Below, piece after piece: positions 31,741-41,124 of a DNA stretch of 64,000 nt. Within the stretch, counting starts at the first letter, position 1. Each line of letters begins with the position of its first letter. A model generated the notes under the pieces. The model saw nothing but the letters and a program-made list of their open reading frames with translations. It was not told the DNA's origin and did no database searches. The position numbers were made by a program, and so were the translations under genes. This DNA is from Streptomyces sp. BHT-5-2 (GTDB taxonomy: Bacteria > Actinomycetota > Actinomycetes > Streptomycetales > Streptomycetaceae): NCBI RefSeq assembly GCF_019774615.1, contig NZ_CP081496.1, forward strand, positions 2,852,001 through 2,916,000, written 5' to 3'.

Positions 31741-34509
31741 ATGGACCCGAACACCCACCCGGGCCCCGAGGAGCACGGCGAGCAGGCCGGCACGGCCGGT
31801 CCGCCGGCTCCCGAGTCGGCCGGCCGTCCCGCCGGATCCGGCGGCCTCGCCCGCGTCGTCCGGCTCGTCTCGGGCAACTACCTCGTCACCGTCAACCCCG
31901 TCGACGGCTGCGAGATACAGCCCTGCCCGCCCGGTGAGCGCCCCGCTCCGCCCGAGAAGCTCGACGCCGAGGAGCGCGCGGCCGCGGCCCGCGCCGCCCA
32001 GCCGCCGGTGCCCTCCGGACCGGTCTCGTTCGCCGGCCACGAGATCCCCCTCGAAGAGCGCGACGAGGACATCGCCCGGCTGGAGCGGCTGCTCACCCGC
32101 GGCCGCTCGGTACGCGTCACCGGCCCCGCCGGCTCCGGCCGGACCCGGCTGCTGGACGCCGTCGCGGACCGCGTCGGCGAGCTCGCCCCGGACGGCGTGG
32201 TGCGGCTCTCCGGCTACCACCGCACCGTCACCGACGTCCTGTACGCCCTCTTCGCCGCGGTCCACCGGGCCCCGCAGCACCGCCCGGAGCGGCCCGAGCT
32301 GCTGCGTCTGCTCGGCGGCGTCGGCGCGATCGTCGTCCTGGACGACCTGGAGTTCGGCGGTGCCGCGCTCGACGAGCTGCTGGACGCCACCCCCGAGTGC
32401 GCCTTCCTCCTCGCCGCCACCCCCGACGTCCCCGCGCCCAGCGCCGGCGCGCACGTCGAGGAGGTCTTCGTCGGCGGGATCGGCAAGGACGCCGGCCGGC
32501 GGCTGCTGGAGCGCGCCCTGGACCGGCCGCTCACCAAGGACGAGGCGGCCTGGGCCGCCGACCTGTGGTTCGAGTCCGAGGGGCTGCCGCTGCGGTTCGT
32601 CCAGGGCGCCGCTCTGCTGCGCCAGCGCGACAAGGCCCGGACCGCACCGGGCGCCCTCGACGACGGCTACGGCCTCTTCCCCGAGGACGGCACGGCCGAC
32701 CCGGAGCAGCGCCCCGAGGTCCCGCTGCCGGCCGTCGGCGAGGCCGCCGCGCCCGCCCCGCTGCTCGCCGAACGGCTCGGCGTCGCCGCCCAGGAGACCC
32801 TCCGCTTCGCGGTCGCCCTCAACGGCGAACTGCCGCACCAGGCGCATCTGCCGGCCCTCACCCAGGACACCCACGCCGACGCCGCCCTGGGCGAGCTGCT
32901 CGGCTGCGGTCTGATCAGCCCGGCCGGCGGGCACTACCGCCTCGCCGCCACCGTCCAGGAACAGCTCACCGCCGCCGGTTACGCCGAGGACGCCGCCGCC
33001 CGGGCGCACACGGCGGCCCAGCACTACGCCTGGTGGGCCGGTCACCCCTCGGTCACCCCCGAGCGGGCCGCCGCCGAGTCCGACGCGGTGCTGGCCGCCA
33101 TGGGCGTGCTGACCGGCAGCCGGGAGAGCGGCCACCCGGCCGCCGCGGTGCTGCTGGCCCGCACCGCCGCGCCCGCGTTCGCCGCGGCGCTGCACTGGAG
33201 CGCCTGGGAGCGCAGCCTGCGGCACGGCCAGGAGGCCGCCCGGCTGGCCGGCGAGGTCGCCGAGGAGGCGTACTTCCACCACGACCTGGGCGTGCTCGCG
33301 CTGTGCAGCGGCAACGTCGACCGGGCGCGCGCCGAGCTGGAGGCGTCCATCGGGCTGCGCGGGGTGCTCTCCGACCGCGACGGTGCGATCGCCGGGCGGC
33401 GGGCCCTCGCCCTGGTCATCGACCGGTCCCGGGCCGCCGCCGCGAACGCGCCGACGACGCTGCTGGCGGCCGTCGCTCCCGCGTCCGGTGACGCCGGGGC
33501 CGCCGCGGACGGCGCGGACGCGTCGGAGCCCCGCGACCCGGCTGCCGGACCGGCCGGCGAGGCGTCGCCCGACGCCGTCTCGACCGCCAAGCTCCACGCC
33601 GTCGCCCGCCCGGAGGGGACGGCCGGCACGGTCAGCGCCCGGACCGCCGCCGACCTGACCAGCCCGTTCGACCAGGCCGGATCGGCCGCGCCGCAGGAGA
33701 CCACCGCGGCGCTCCCGTTCGCCAAGGCGGGCCAGACGGGCAACGCGGGCAAGGCGGCGGGGCAGGCGGGGAAGGCCGCGCACGGCGCCCACGCCGCGAA
33801 GTCCGGCCCGGCCGGCGCCGGCGGGGGACTCGCGCGCGGCATCCGCCGCACCGGCCGCCGCAACCTCGTCGCGGTCGCCGCCGGAGTGGTGCTGGCCGGT
33901 GTGCTCGGCACCGTCGTCACCCTCGGCATGACCTCCGACAACTCCGGCCCGCACGACGACAAGGTCACCACCGACCAGTCCCCGGCGGCCGGCGGCGACG
34001 GCCAGGAGCCGGCCCAGGAGCCCGGCACCGGCGCCGGCCTGCCACCCACCGGCTCCGGCACCACCCGGCCCGGTACCCCCGGCACCCCCGGCCACCGGGG
34101 CGGCACCTCGCCGTCCGCCCCCGGCACCACCGGCGCCCCCAGCGGCCCCGGCACCCCGACCGGTGGCCCGACCTCGACCACCGGCAACCCCACCGGCGGC
34201 CCCACCTCGCCCACCGGCAACCCGACCCACCCCACCCACAAGCCCACCGGCACCCCCACCCACCCCACGCCGACCCAGCACCCCACCGACACCCCGACCG
34301 GCCCCACCCCGACCGACAAGCCTACGGACACCCCGACCGGCGAGCCGCCGACGACATCCGGCGGCAGCTCGGGCGGCAGCCCGTCCGGCAACAACTCCGC
34401 GGTGGCGCCGTCCACCAGCAACGGGAGCGCCGACGACACCGGCGCGCCGGCCACGGGCCAGTCGGCATCCGGCCAGTCGGCATCAGGCCAGGGCACCCCG
34501 GCCGGCTGA
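31741..34509 (+). CDS. membrane-anchored STAND-like P-loop protein with Pro/Thr-rich tail
   Basis: 922 residues. Order: acidic/proline-rich N-terminus (1-95), P-loop domain with GPAGSGRT (128-135) and Walker B-like AIVVLDDLEF (196-205), alpha-helical winged-helix/repeat region (about 300-590), Ala-rich linker, one membrane helix (about 709-731), then about 190 residues rich in Pro, Thr, Gly and Ser with repeated TGNPTGGPTS and PTHPT units. Topology is N-in, C-out. The Walker A lysine is Arg134, so ATP hydrolysis is doubtful. It resembles STAND signalling NTPases (inference); the outer tail could span the wall. GGAGAG precedes ATG 31741. Confidence 0.7.
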   Translation: MDPNTHPGPEEHGEQAGTAGPPAPESAGRPAGSGGLARVVRLVSGNYLVTVNPVDGCEIQPCPPGERPAPPEKLDAEERAAAARAAQPPVPSGPVSFAGHEIPLEERDEDIARLERLLTRGRSVRVTGPAGSGRTRLLDAVADRVGELAPDGVVRLSGYHRTVTDVLYALFAAVHRAPQHRPERPELLRLLGGVGAIVVLDDLEFGGAALDELLDATPECAFLLAATPDVPAPSAGAHVEEVFVGGIGKDAGRRLLERALDRPLTKDEAAWAADLWFESEGLPLRFVQGAALLRQRDKARTAPGALDDGYGLFPEDGTADPEQRPEVPLPAVGEAAAPAPLLAERLGVAAQETLRFAVALNGELPHQAHLPALTQDTHADAALGELLGCGLISPAGGHYRLAATVQEQLTAAGYAEDAAARAHTAAQHYAWWAGHPSVTPERAAAESDAVLAAMGVLTGSRESGHPAAAVLLARTAAPAFAAALHWSAWERSLRHGQEAARLAGEVAEEAYFHHDLGVLALCSGNVDRARAELEASIGLRGVLSDRDGAIAGRRALALVIDRSRAAAANAPTTLLAAVAPASGDAGAAADGADASEPRDPAAGPAGEASPDAVSTAKLHAVARPEGTAGTVSARTAADLTSPFDQAGSAAPQETTAALPFAKAGQTGNAGKAAGQAGKAAHGAHAAKSGPAGAGGGLARGIRRTGRRNLVAVAAGVVLAGVLGTVVTLGMTSDNSGPHDDKVTTDQSPAAGGDGQEPAQEPGTGAGLPPTGSGTTRPGTPGTPGHRGGTSPSAPGTTGAPSGPGTPTGGPTSTTGNPTGGPTSPTGNPTHPTHKPTGTPTHPTPTQHPTDTPTGPTPTDKPTDTPTGEPPTTSGGSSGGSPSGNNSAVAPSTSNGSADDTGAPATGQSASGQSASGQGTPAG

Positions 34510-34553
34510 CGCCACCGGAGCCCCGTAGGCCCCACCCGGCACCCGACGCAACG

Positions 34554-34616
34554 CGCGACGGCCCGGTACGGACCGCCCGCCGAAGAGGCGGACGACTTCC
34601 GTACCGGGCCGTCGCG
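34554..34616. terminator. bidirectional terminator, 19-bp perfect stem
   Basis: Arms of 19 bases at 34554-34572 (starts CGCGACGGCC) and 34598-34616 (ends GGCCGTCGCG) are exact reverse complements, with an inner CCGCC/GGCGG hairpin in the loop. It lies between the convergent STAND-like gene and nucS and can serve both strands. Confidence 0.85.
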
Positions 34617-34635
34617 GTGCGGCCGGCGCGACCGG

Positions 34636-35298
34636 TCAGAACAGCCGCAGCTTGTCGTCCTCGATGCCGCGCAGCGCGTCGTAGTCCAGCACCACACAGC
34701 CGATGCCGCGGTCGGTGGCCAGCACGCGGGCCTGCGGCTTGATCTCCTGAGCTGCGAAGACGCCCTTCACCGGGGCCAGGTGCGGGTCGCGGTTGAGGAG
34801 TTCGAGATAGCGGGTGAGCTGCTCCACGCCGTCGATCTCGCCGCGCCGCTTGATCTCGACGGCGACGGTCTGGCCGTCGGCGTCCCGGCACAAGATATCC
34901 ACCGGGCCAATGGCAGTGGGGTATTCACGCCGAATAAGCGAGTAGCCCTCGCCCAGTGTCTCGATCCGGTCGGCGAGCAGCTCCTGGAGGTGGGCCTCCA
35001 CGCCGTCCTTGATGAGCCCGGGGTCCACACCCAGCTCGTGCGAGGAGTCGTGCATGACCTCCTCCAGGGTGATGATGAGCTTCTCGCCGCCCTTGTTCTC
35101 CACCGTCCAGACGCTGCCGTCACCCTCCTTGAGGGAGCAGGGCGGGGACATCCAGTTGAGGGGCTTGTAGGCCCGGTCGTCCGCGTGGATGGACACGGAC
35201 CCGTCCGCCTTCACGAGGATGAGGCGGGGCGCGGAGGGCAGATGGGCGGTGAGCCGGCCCGCGTAGTCCACGGAGCAACGGGCAATGACGAGACGCAT
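34636..35298 (-). CDS. nucS: mismatch-specific endonuclease NucS/EndoMS
   Basis: 220 residues. It cleaves both strands at mismatches and is the mismatch-repair nuclease of actinobacteria, which lack MutS/MutL. N-terminal DNA-binding/dimer domain (1-105) and C-terminal RecB-like nuclease with D134, E148 and K150 (PVDILCRD...VAVEIKRRG), spaced as in mycobacterial NucS. The C-terminus ends in DDKLRLF, consistent with a clamp-binding tail. ATG 35298 is chosen ([10 protein letters not shown] is the usual beginning). Confidence 0.94.
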   Translation of the reverse strand: MRLVIARCSVDYAGRLTAHLPSAPRLILVKADGSVSIHADDRAYKPLNWMSPPCSLKEGDGSVWTVENKGGEKLIITLEEVMHDSSHELGVDPGLIKDGVEAHLQELLADRIETLGEGYSLIRREYPTAIGPVDILCRDADGQTVAVEIKRRGEIDGVEQLTRYLELLNRDPHLAPVKGVFAAQEIKPQARVLATDRGIGCVVLDYDALRGIEDDKLRLF

Positions 35299-35550
35299 GG
35301 TGCGCCACGCTACTCGAATCGGGGCCGCCGACGCGATTCGCCCCCGCACCGGGGTCTCTTTACGGCGGAAACCCCCGCACCCCCGGCGCCCGGGCATGGC
35401 CGGTTGTATGTGCAATCTCCTGGTGCGGGCCCCTTGCGCGGCATACCGTTGACGCGGGGGGTCGTGAGGCGAACACGCTGTGTCGCGAATTCCCCTTGTC
35501 CCATCCATGAGGCCCCGCCTGTTCCGACGGGGCCGCGAGAGGAGAACCTC

Positions 35551-35943
35551 ATGTCGCTCGACGTCTCACCGGCCCTCCTCGAACAGGCCGAGCGAGGCGA
35601 GGTCGACGAAGCCGCGTTTGTCGACTGCGTCCGGACTTCCCTGCCCTACGCGTGGGGGATGATCAGCTCTCTGGTGGACCGGCTGAAGGCGGACGGCGGA
35701 GAGTTCGCCGACAACCAGACGCCGCCGCCGGACGAGCAGGCGCGCGGCCAACTGCTCCGCGCACTGGCGAGCAACGCCATCCGCGGCTCGTTGGAGCGTC
35801 ACTTCGGTGTGCGCCTCGCCTTCCAGAACTGCCACCGGGTCGCGGTCTTCCCGCTCGACCCGGCCGTCGACGACCGGCTGGCCCGCTTCACGTCCATCCG
35901 CGGTCAGTTGCTGAACCAGTCGCCCGAACTCCGCGACTGCTGA
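35551..35943 (+). CDS. SCO5389 family protein
   Basis: 130 residues, small soluble protein with no catalytic motif that I can recognise. It begins [35 protein letters not shown] and contains one Cys pair widely spaced. The family is confined to streptomycete-like actinobacteria and its role is unknown. GAGAGGAG precedes the ATG by 6 nt, and a GGCCCCG/CGGGGCC hairpin sits in the leader just before. It diverges from nucS across 252 nt. Confidence 0.75.
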   Translation: MSLDVSPALLEQAERGEVDEAAFVDCVRTSLPYAWGMISSLVDRLKADGGEFADNQTPPPDEQARGQLLRALASNAIRGSLERHFGVRLAFQNCHRVAVFPLDPAVDDRLARFTSIRGQLLNQSPELRDC

Positions 35944-36053
35944 TCGGAGTTGCTGCCGCTGAGCGGGCCGGCCGGAGCACCCTCCGGGGTCGTGCACCGG
36001 CGGCAGCACCACCGACCAGCCGGGTCCCGCACCCCGCTCCCGCCCCGGCGGGG

Positions 36054-37103
36054 TCACCCCAACTGCGGCAGCACCTCGGCGCCCAGCCGCCGGACGTTCT
36101 CCTCCGTGGCCGCCAGATCCCCCGAGCCCTCCACCAGCAGCGCGAACCGCCTGATGCCCGTACGCTCCGCCGTCGCCGCCAGCCGGTCCGCGCACAACTC
36201 CGGGGTGCCGACCGGGTGCAGCGCGCACAGCAACTCCGTGTACGCCAGCGGATCGCGCATCGACCGATACCGGCCGTCGACCGTCACATGCGCCCCCAGG
36301 CCCTGCCGCAGCCAGCCCGGCATCGCCTTCGTCAGCGTCTCCACCGCGGCCGCCCGGTCGTCCGCGACCTGCACCACGCCCGCCGAGACGTGCTCCGCCG
36401 CGGCCACCTCGACCGGATCCCGGCCGGCCTCCAGCGCCGCCGCCCGCCACAGCGCGACCATCTCCGCCTTCTCCTCGTCGCCGCAGTGCATCCCCAGCAG
36501 CATCGGCAGCCCGCGGACCGCGGCCAGCCGGACCGAGGACGGGGAGGTGCACGCCACCACCACCGGCGGACCGGCCAGCAGCCCGTCCGGGTCGTCCGGG
36601 TCGGTCAGCGCCTCGGCCGACCGCGGCACCACCGCCACCTCCCGGAACGCATAGCGCTCGCCGCGCGCCCCCACCCGCGGCTCGCGCAGCCACCGCAGCA
36701 GCAGGTCCAGCGACTCCGGGAAACCGCGGTCGTACGCCGCCAGACCGGAGCCGAAGACCTCCAGATCCACCCAGGGACCACCCCGGCCGACCCCGAGCGT
36801 GAACCGCCCCTCCGACGTCAGGTGCAGCAGCGCCGCCTGCTCGCCGAGCGCCACCGGATGCTGGGTCGGCAGCACACTGACCGCCGTCCCGACCCCGATC
36901 CGGCTCGTCCGCCCCAGCAGCAGCGCGGCCAGCGTCGCCGCCTGCGGGCAGACCCCGTACGGGACGAAGTGGTGTTCGGCGAGCCAGACTTCGTGGAGTC
37001 CGGACTGCTCCGCTACCTCCGCGGAACGCACCGCGCGGTGCAGTGCCTCCCCCTGCCCCTGACCGGGGAACTGGGCGGCCAGGATGAAAGCCCCTACGCG
37101 CAT
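36054..37103 (-). CDS. LLM-class (luciferase-like) flavin-dependent oxidoreductase
   Basis: 349 residues, TIM-barrel flavin monooxygenase family. Motifs: GLHEVWLAEHHF, TSRIGVGTAVSVLPTQHPV, GRFTLGVGRGG, and the C-terminal GTPELCADRL. It would use reduced FMN or F420 on an unknown substrate. It is alone on this strand, divergent from the small zinc-ribbon gene, so context does not suggest a pathway. Confidence 0.88.
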   Translation of the reverse strand: MRVGAFILAAQFPGQGQGEALHRAVRSAEVAEQSGLHEVWLAEHHFVPYGVCPQAATLAALLLGRTSRIGVGTAVSVLPTQHPVALGEQAALLHLTSEGRFTLGVGRGGPWVDLEVFGSGLAAYDRGFPESLDLLLRWLREPRVGARGERYAFREVAVVPRSAEALTDPDDPDGLLAGPPVVVACTSPSSVRLAAVRGLPMLLGMHCGDEEKAEMVALWRAAALEAGRDPVEVAAAEHVSAGVVQVADDRAAAVETLTKAMPGWLRQGLGAHVTVDGRYRSMRDPLAYTELLCALHPVGTPELCADRLAATAERTGIRRFALLVEGSGDLAATEENVRRLGAEVLPQLG

Positions 37104-37291
37104 CGCTCTCTGCCTCCTTGCAGCCGACGCGACCCCCCCTCACCCGGCAACAACGGGCGACACGTGCCCAGGGCACGGCCTGACGCGAAATTTCCAGATC
37201 ATCGCAGAAACGTGACGGCGGGCGTCTGCCCCTGACCGTGCCGCGTACGCTGGTGACAGCCTGTGACCCCCTCAACCTGCCGAGGTGTGCC

Positions 37292-37624
37292 GTGTCCCCG
37301 CGCCGAAACCGCCAACGCGGTGCGAACCGCCCCGACCACCCAGCCCGCGCGGATCACGCGGGGCTCGGCCGCTACGGACTGGAGACCACCGAGGAGTGGC
37401 GCGGCGAGGACTGGGTGGTCCGGCCGGTCGGCGCCGCCGGCGCGGCCAAGCACTACCGCTGCCCCGGCTGCGACCAGGAGATCCCGCCCGGCGTCCCGCA
37501 CGTCGTCACCTGGCCCCGGCACGGCGACGTCGACGACCGCCGGCACTGGCACAAAGCCTGCTGGAACGCACGGAACCGCCGGAGCGCACGGCTCCAGCGG
37601 TCCCGTAATGCCCCCAGATACTGA
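37292..37624 (+). CDS. small zinc-ribbon-like protein
   Basis: 110 residues from GTG 37292 (GAGG 6 nt upstream). Arg-rich N-terminus (1-25), then YRCPGCDQEIPPGVPHVV and HWHKACW: a CxxC plus His/Cys pair that could bind one zinc. The C-terminus is again strongly basic (RNRRSARLQRSR), suggesting nucleic-acid contact. Related entries are often labelled ATP/GTP-binding protein, but I see no P-loop. Function unknown. It converges with the ABC permease gene 5 nt later. Confidence 0.7.
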   Translation: MSPRRNRQRGANRPDHPARADHAGLGRYGLETTEEWRGEDWVVRPVGAAGAAKHYRCPGCDQEIPPGVPHVVTWPRHGDVDDRRHWHKACWNARNRRSARLQRSRNAPRY

Positions 37625-37629
37625 GGACG

Positions 37630-38925
37630 TCACACGTCGCGCCGCTCCTGGACGACGAAGGCGGCGCCCAGCGCGACCGCGGCGACGCCGGTCAGGATCC
37701 CCAGCGGCCCCCAGCCCTGCGGGCCTTCACCGGTGCCGAGGAACGGCATGCCGTACAGCGTCGCCAGCGCGTTGGGCACCGAGTACGTGATCAGCCCCTT
37801 GGCGAGCCACTGCAGACTCGACGAGCCGAGCATGAACACCGCGAGCAGCATCGGCAGCAGGACCACCCCGAACATGGCGCTGATGGCGCCCGCGGAGTGC
37901 CGCAGCAGCGAGCCCACCGCCATGGCCAGCAGGCCGAGCATCGAGACGTACAGTCCGGCGCCCACCGTGCAGCGCAGCCACTCGTCGAGCGTCGGCTCCC
38001 GGCTGTCCAGCATGCCGGACAGGGCGAGCGTCACCAGCGTGGTGGTGAGCGTCGTGATCACGAAGGCGAGCAGGAAGAAGACGATCGCCTTGGCGGCGAG
38101 CACCCGGGCCCGGCTGGGGCAGGCGGTCATGGTGGTCCGGATCATCCCCGTCCCGTACTCGGAGGAGATCACCAGGACGCCGAGCGGGATGATGCACAGG
38201 GTGCCCAGCAGGACGCTGAAGAAGCCGTAGGAGATGCCGAGGCCGACGCGGTGGCCCGACAGGGCGGTGGCGGTCAGCAGGCCGATGCCGACGATCAGGG
38301 CCACCATCACGCCCAGCGTCCACATCGTCGAGCGCACCGAACGGATCTTGGTCCACTCTGCGGCCAGCGCATGGCCCAGGTGGGTCGGGCGGACGGGTAT
38401 CGGGGAGACGTAACCAGCCCCGGCCGCCTGCCAGTTGGGCGTGGCGGGCGGCTGCTGCGGGTGCGGCGGCTGCTGCTGCGGGGCCGGTGCCTGCGGCGGC
38501 TGCTGGGGCTGCTGCGCCTGCTGGGGCTGGGGCTGGGGCTGCGACGCGGGGACGGTGAGCATCATCGTGCCGGGCTCGTTGCCCGACCTGCCCGGCCCGT
38601 GCGCCGACAGCGGCCGCGGCTCGGGGTGGCCACCGGCCGGCGGCTGCGCCTGGAGCAGCATCGTGCCGGCCTCCTTGGCGGGCCCGGGCCCGGGCTGCGG
38701 CTGCGCCTGCAGCATCATCGTCCCCGCCTCCCCGGCGGACGGGGAACCCCCCTGCTCGAACGGGGTCGAGGGCTCGGGGGAGGGCTGCTGCGGCGCCGGC
38801 TGTCCGGCGGCCGGCTGCGGCGACGCGGGCGGCATCGGCCCGGCGGTGGGCGGCATCGGCTGCCCACCGGACTCCGGCGCGGGCTGCGGCTGCGGCTGGG
38901 GCTGCGGCTGCTGAGGGCTGGTCAT
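37630..38925 (-). CDS. ABC transporter permease with Gln/Pro-rich N-terminal extension
   Basis: 431 residues. The first 170 are cytoplasmic low-complexity Pro/Gln with three short repeats of the type (A/P)GTMMLQAQ and the motif STPFEQGG. After WTKIRSVRSTMWTLG come six membrane helices of the ABC-2 permease family with SSEYGTGMIRTT. The ATG overlaps the stop of the ATP-binding subunit gene (ATGA). The same STPFEQGG is found at the C-terminus of that subunit. Substrate unknown; the family often exports lipids, drugs or peptides. Confidence 0.85.
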   Translation of the reverse strand: MTSPQQPQPQPQPQPAPESGGQPMPPTAGPMPPASPQPAAGQPAPQQPSPEPSTPFEQGGSPSAGEAGTMMLQAQPQPGPGPAKEAGTMLLQAQPPAGGHPEPRPLSAHGPGRSGNEPGTMMLTVPASQPQPQPQQAQQPQQPPQAPAPQQQPPHPQQPPATPNWQAAGAGYVSPIPVRPTHLGHALAAEWTKIRSVRSTMWTLGVMVALIVGIGLLTATALSGHRVGLGISYGFFSVLLGTLCIIPLGVLVISSEYGTGMIRTTMTACPSRARVLAAKAIVFFLLAFVITTLTTTLVTLALSGMLDSREPTLDEWLRCTVGAGLYVSMLGLLAMAVGSLLRHSAGAISAMFGVVLLPMLLAVFMLGSSSLQWLAKGLITYSVPNALATLYGMPFLGTGEGPQGWGPLGILTGVAAVALGAAFVVQERRDV

Positions 38926-40223
38926 CGAACGTCCTGGGTGTGCGGCGTGGGCTGGTCGACGGATGAGGGTCCCCCCTGCTCGAACGGAGTTGAGAGCTTG
39001 GGGGCGGTGGGCGGTACCGGCGGCTGGGCCGGCGGCTGCTGCCCGTACGGGTGCGGTGCGCCGTACGGAGCGGGTGCCCCGTACGGGTGACCCTGCTGCG
39101 GCGGCACGGGAGCGCCCGGCACCGGGGCGGCCCCGGCGGGCTGCCCGTACGCGCCCGGCTGCGCATACTGCGGTGGCGCGGACACCCCGGGCGGCATCTG
39201 GCCCGGCCCGCCCGGCTGCCCCGGCAGATACCCCTGCGGCCCCTGGGGAGCGGCGCCCGGCGGCGGATAACCGGCCGGCGCCGGCTGGAAACCGGCCCGC
39301 TGGTCCGCCGTCGACCGGTAGTCGACGGCCGCCTGCGTCATCCGCATGTACGCCTCCTCCAGCGACGCCTGGTGCGGCGACAGCTCCCACAGCCGGACAT
39401 CGGCCGTGTGCGCCAACTCGCTGATCCGCGGCAGCGGCAGCCCCGTCACCCGCAGCGCACCGTCCGCCTCCGGCTCCGCCCGACCGCCCGCCTCGGCGAC
39501 CGCCGCGAGCAGCTTCTCGCGCTGCTCCGGCGCACCGTCCGGCGTCCGCACCCGGGCGAAGTCCGCGGAGTTGGCCGAGATGAAGTCCTTCACCGGCATG
39601 TCCGCGAGCAACTGCCCCCGGCCGATCACGATCAGGTGCTCGGCGGTCAGCGCCATCTCGCTCATCAGGTGCGAGGAGACGAAGACCGTACGGCCCTCCG
39701 CCGCCAGCTGCTTCATGAGGTTCCGCACCCACAGGATGCCCTCCGGGTCCAGTCCGTTGACCGGCTCGTCGAAGAGCAGCACCTGCGGATCGCCGAGCAG
39801 CGCCGCGGCGATCCCCAGCCGCTGGCCCATGCCCAGCGAGAACCCCTTCGACCGGCGGCCGGCCACGTCCTGCAGACCGACCACCCCCAGCACCTCGTCG
39901 ACCCGCCGGGCCGGGATCCCGGACAGCTGCGCCAACGACAGCAGATGCGCCCGCGCACTGCGCCCGCCGTGCACCGCCTTGGCATCCAGCAACGCACCCA
40001 CCTGGCGCGGCGCGTTGGGGGTCTGCCGGAACGGGCGGCCGCCGATCGTGGCGCGGCCCGACGTCGGGGCGTCGAGGCCCAGGATCATCCGCATCGTCGT
40101 CGACTTGCCGGAGCCGTTGGGCCCCAGAAAGCCGGTGACGGTGCCCGGACGCACCTGGAACGACAGGTTGTGCACGGCCGTCTTGGGCCCGTAGCGCTTG
40201 GTCAGGCCGACTGCCTCGATCAT
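38922..40223 (-). CDS. ABC transporter ATP-binding protein with Pro/Gly-rich C-terminal extension
   Basis: 433 residues. ATPase domain 1-225 with Walker A GPNGSGKST, signature LSLGMGQRL-type (FSLGMGQRLGIA), Walker B VLLFDEPVNGLDPEG and H-loop SSHLMSEM. A DrrA-like C-terminal domain follows (to about 310), then about 110 residues rich in Pro, Gly, Gln and Tyr ending with STPFEQGG. It drives the permease encoded just downstream. It is a paralogue of the ATPase at 41125-42159 (same motifs in the same order), so the two pairs arose by tandem duplication. Confidence 0.88.
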   Translation of the reverse strand: MIEAVGLTKRYGPKTAVHNLSFQVRPGTVTGFLGPNGSGKSTTMRMILGLDAPTSGRATIGGRPFRQTPNAPRQVGALLDAKAVHGGRSARAHLLSLAQLSGIPARRVDEVLGVVGLQDVAGRRSKGFSLGMGQRLGIAAALLGDPQVLLFDEPVNGLDPEGILWVRNLMKQLAAEGRTVFVSSHLMSEMALTAEHLIVIGRGQLLADMPVKDFISANSADFARVRTPDGAPEQREKLLAAVAEAGGRAEPEADGALRVTGLPLPRISELAHTADVRLWELSPHQASLEEAYMRMTQAAVDYRSTADQRAGFQPAPAGYPPPGAAPQGPQGYLPGQPGGPGQMPPGVSAPPQYAQPGAYGQPAGAAPVPGAPVPPQQGHPYGAPAPYGAPHPYGQQPPAQPPVPPTAPKLSTPFEQGGPSSVDQPTPHTQDVR

Positions 40224-40348
40224 TCTCCGCCCCTCGCGAGATGGTCGGGGCAGAGGCGCCCTCGTGCCCCCGTGAGGGTTATGAGGCTATCGGGGCGTTG
40301 ACGGTTCCCGCCAAAGCGCGGCGCGACGGCCGACGGCCCGCGGAGCCG

Positions 40349-41122
40349 TCAGGCGTCCCGCCGGTTCAACAACAGGCAGCCCACCAGCAACGCGGCCACC
40401 GTCCACCCCACCATGATCGCGAAACCGCCCCACGGCCCGTACGGCGCATCGTCCCCGACCTGCGGCACCACCTGCATGATCCGCGAACCCGCCTGGTCCG
40501 GGAGATAACGGCCGACCTTCCGGGTCGCCGAGACGTTCCCGAGGATGTTGGACACCAGGAAGAAGAACGGCATCAGGATGCCGAGCGACAACATCGGACT
40601 GCGCAGCATCGTGGCCACCGCCATCGAGAACAACGCCATCATCGTCATGTACAGCCCGCCGCCCACCACCGCCCGCAGCACCCCCGGATCACCCAGGTAC
40701 GCCCGGTGCTCGCCCAGCGCCGCCTGCCCCACGAAGAACGTCGCGAAGCTCGTCACCATCCCGACCGCCAGGACCAGCGCGGTGGCCACCGTCAGCTTGC
40801 AGAAGAGGAACACCCCGCGCCGCGGCACCGCCGACAGCGACGCCCGGATCATCCCGGTGCTGTACTCGTTCGACACCACCAGCACCCCGAACACGATCAT
40901 CGCCAGCTGCCCCAGCCCCATCCCGGCGAAGCTGACGTTCGTCGGATCGAAGGCGACCCTCCGCGCGTCCGGCATCGAGTCGAAGTCCTTCCGGGCCAGC
41001 GTGCAGATCAGCACGCCCACCACGAGCGTCACCGCCACCGCCACGCCCAGCGTCCACACCGTCGACCGCACCGACCGGATCTTCGTCCACTCCGACCGCA
41101 GGACCTGCCCGACCACCGCCAT
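40349..41122 (-). CDS. ABC transporter permease
   Basis: 257 residues, six membrane helices, ABC-2 type. The beginning VLRSEWTKIRSVRSTVWTLG is nearly the same as the core of the permease at 37630-38925 and NEYSTGMIRASL matches its SEYGTGMIRTT, but the low-complexity N-terminal extension is missing. The start lies 2 nt beyond the stop of its ATPase gene. Substrate unknown. Confidence 0.87.
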   Translation of the reverse strand: MAVVGQVLRSEWTKIRSVRSTVWTLGVAVAVTLVVGVLICTLARKDFDSMPDARRVAFDPTNVSFAGMGLGQLAMIVFGVLVVSNEYSTGMIRASLSAVPRRGVFLFCKLTVATALVLAVGMVTSFATFFVGQAALGEHRAYLGDPGVLRAVVGGGLYMTMMALFSMAVATMLRSPMLSLGILMPFFFLVSNILGNVSATRKVGRYLPDQAGSRIMQVVPQVGDDAPYGPWGGFAIMVGWTVAALLVGCLLLNRRDA

Positions 41123-41124
41123 CC

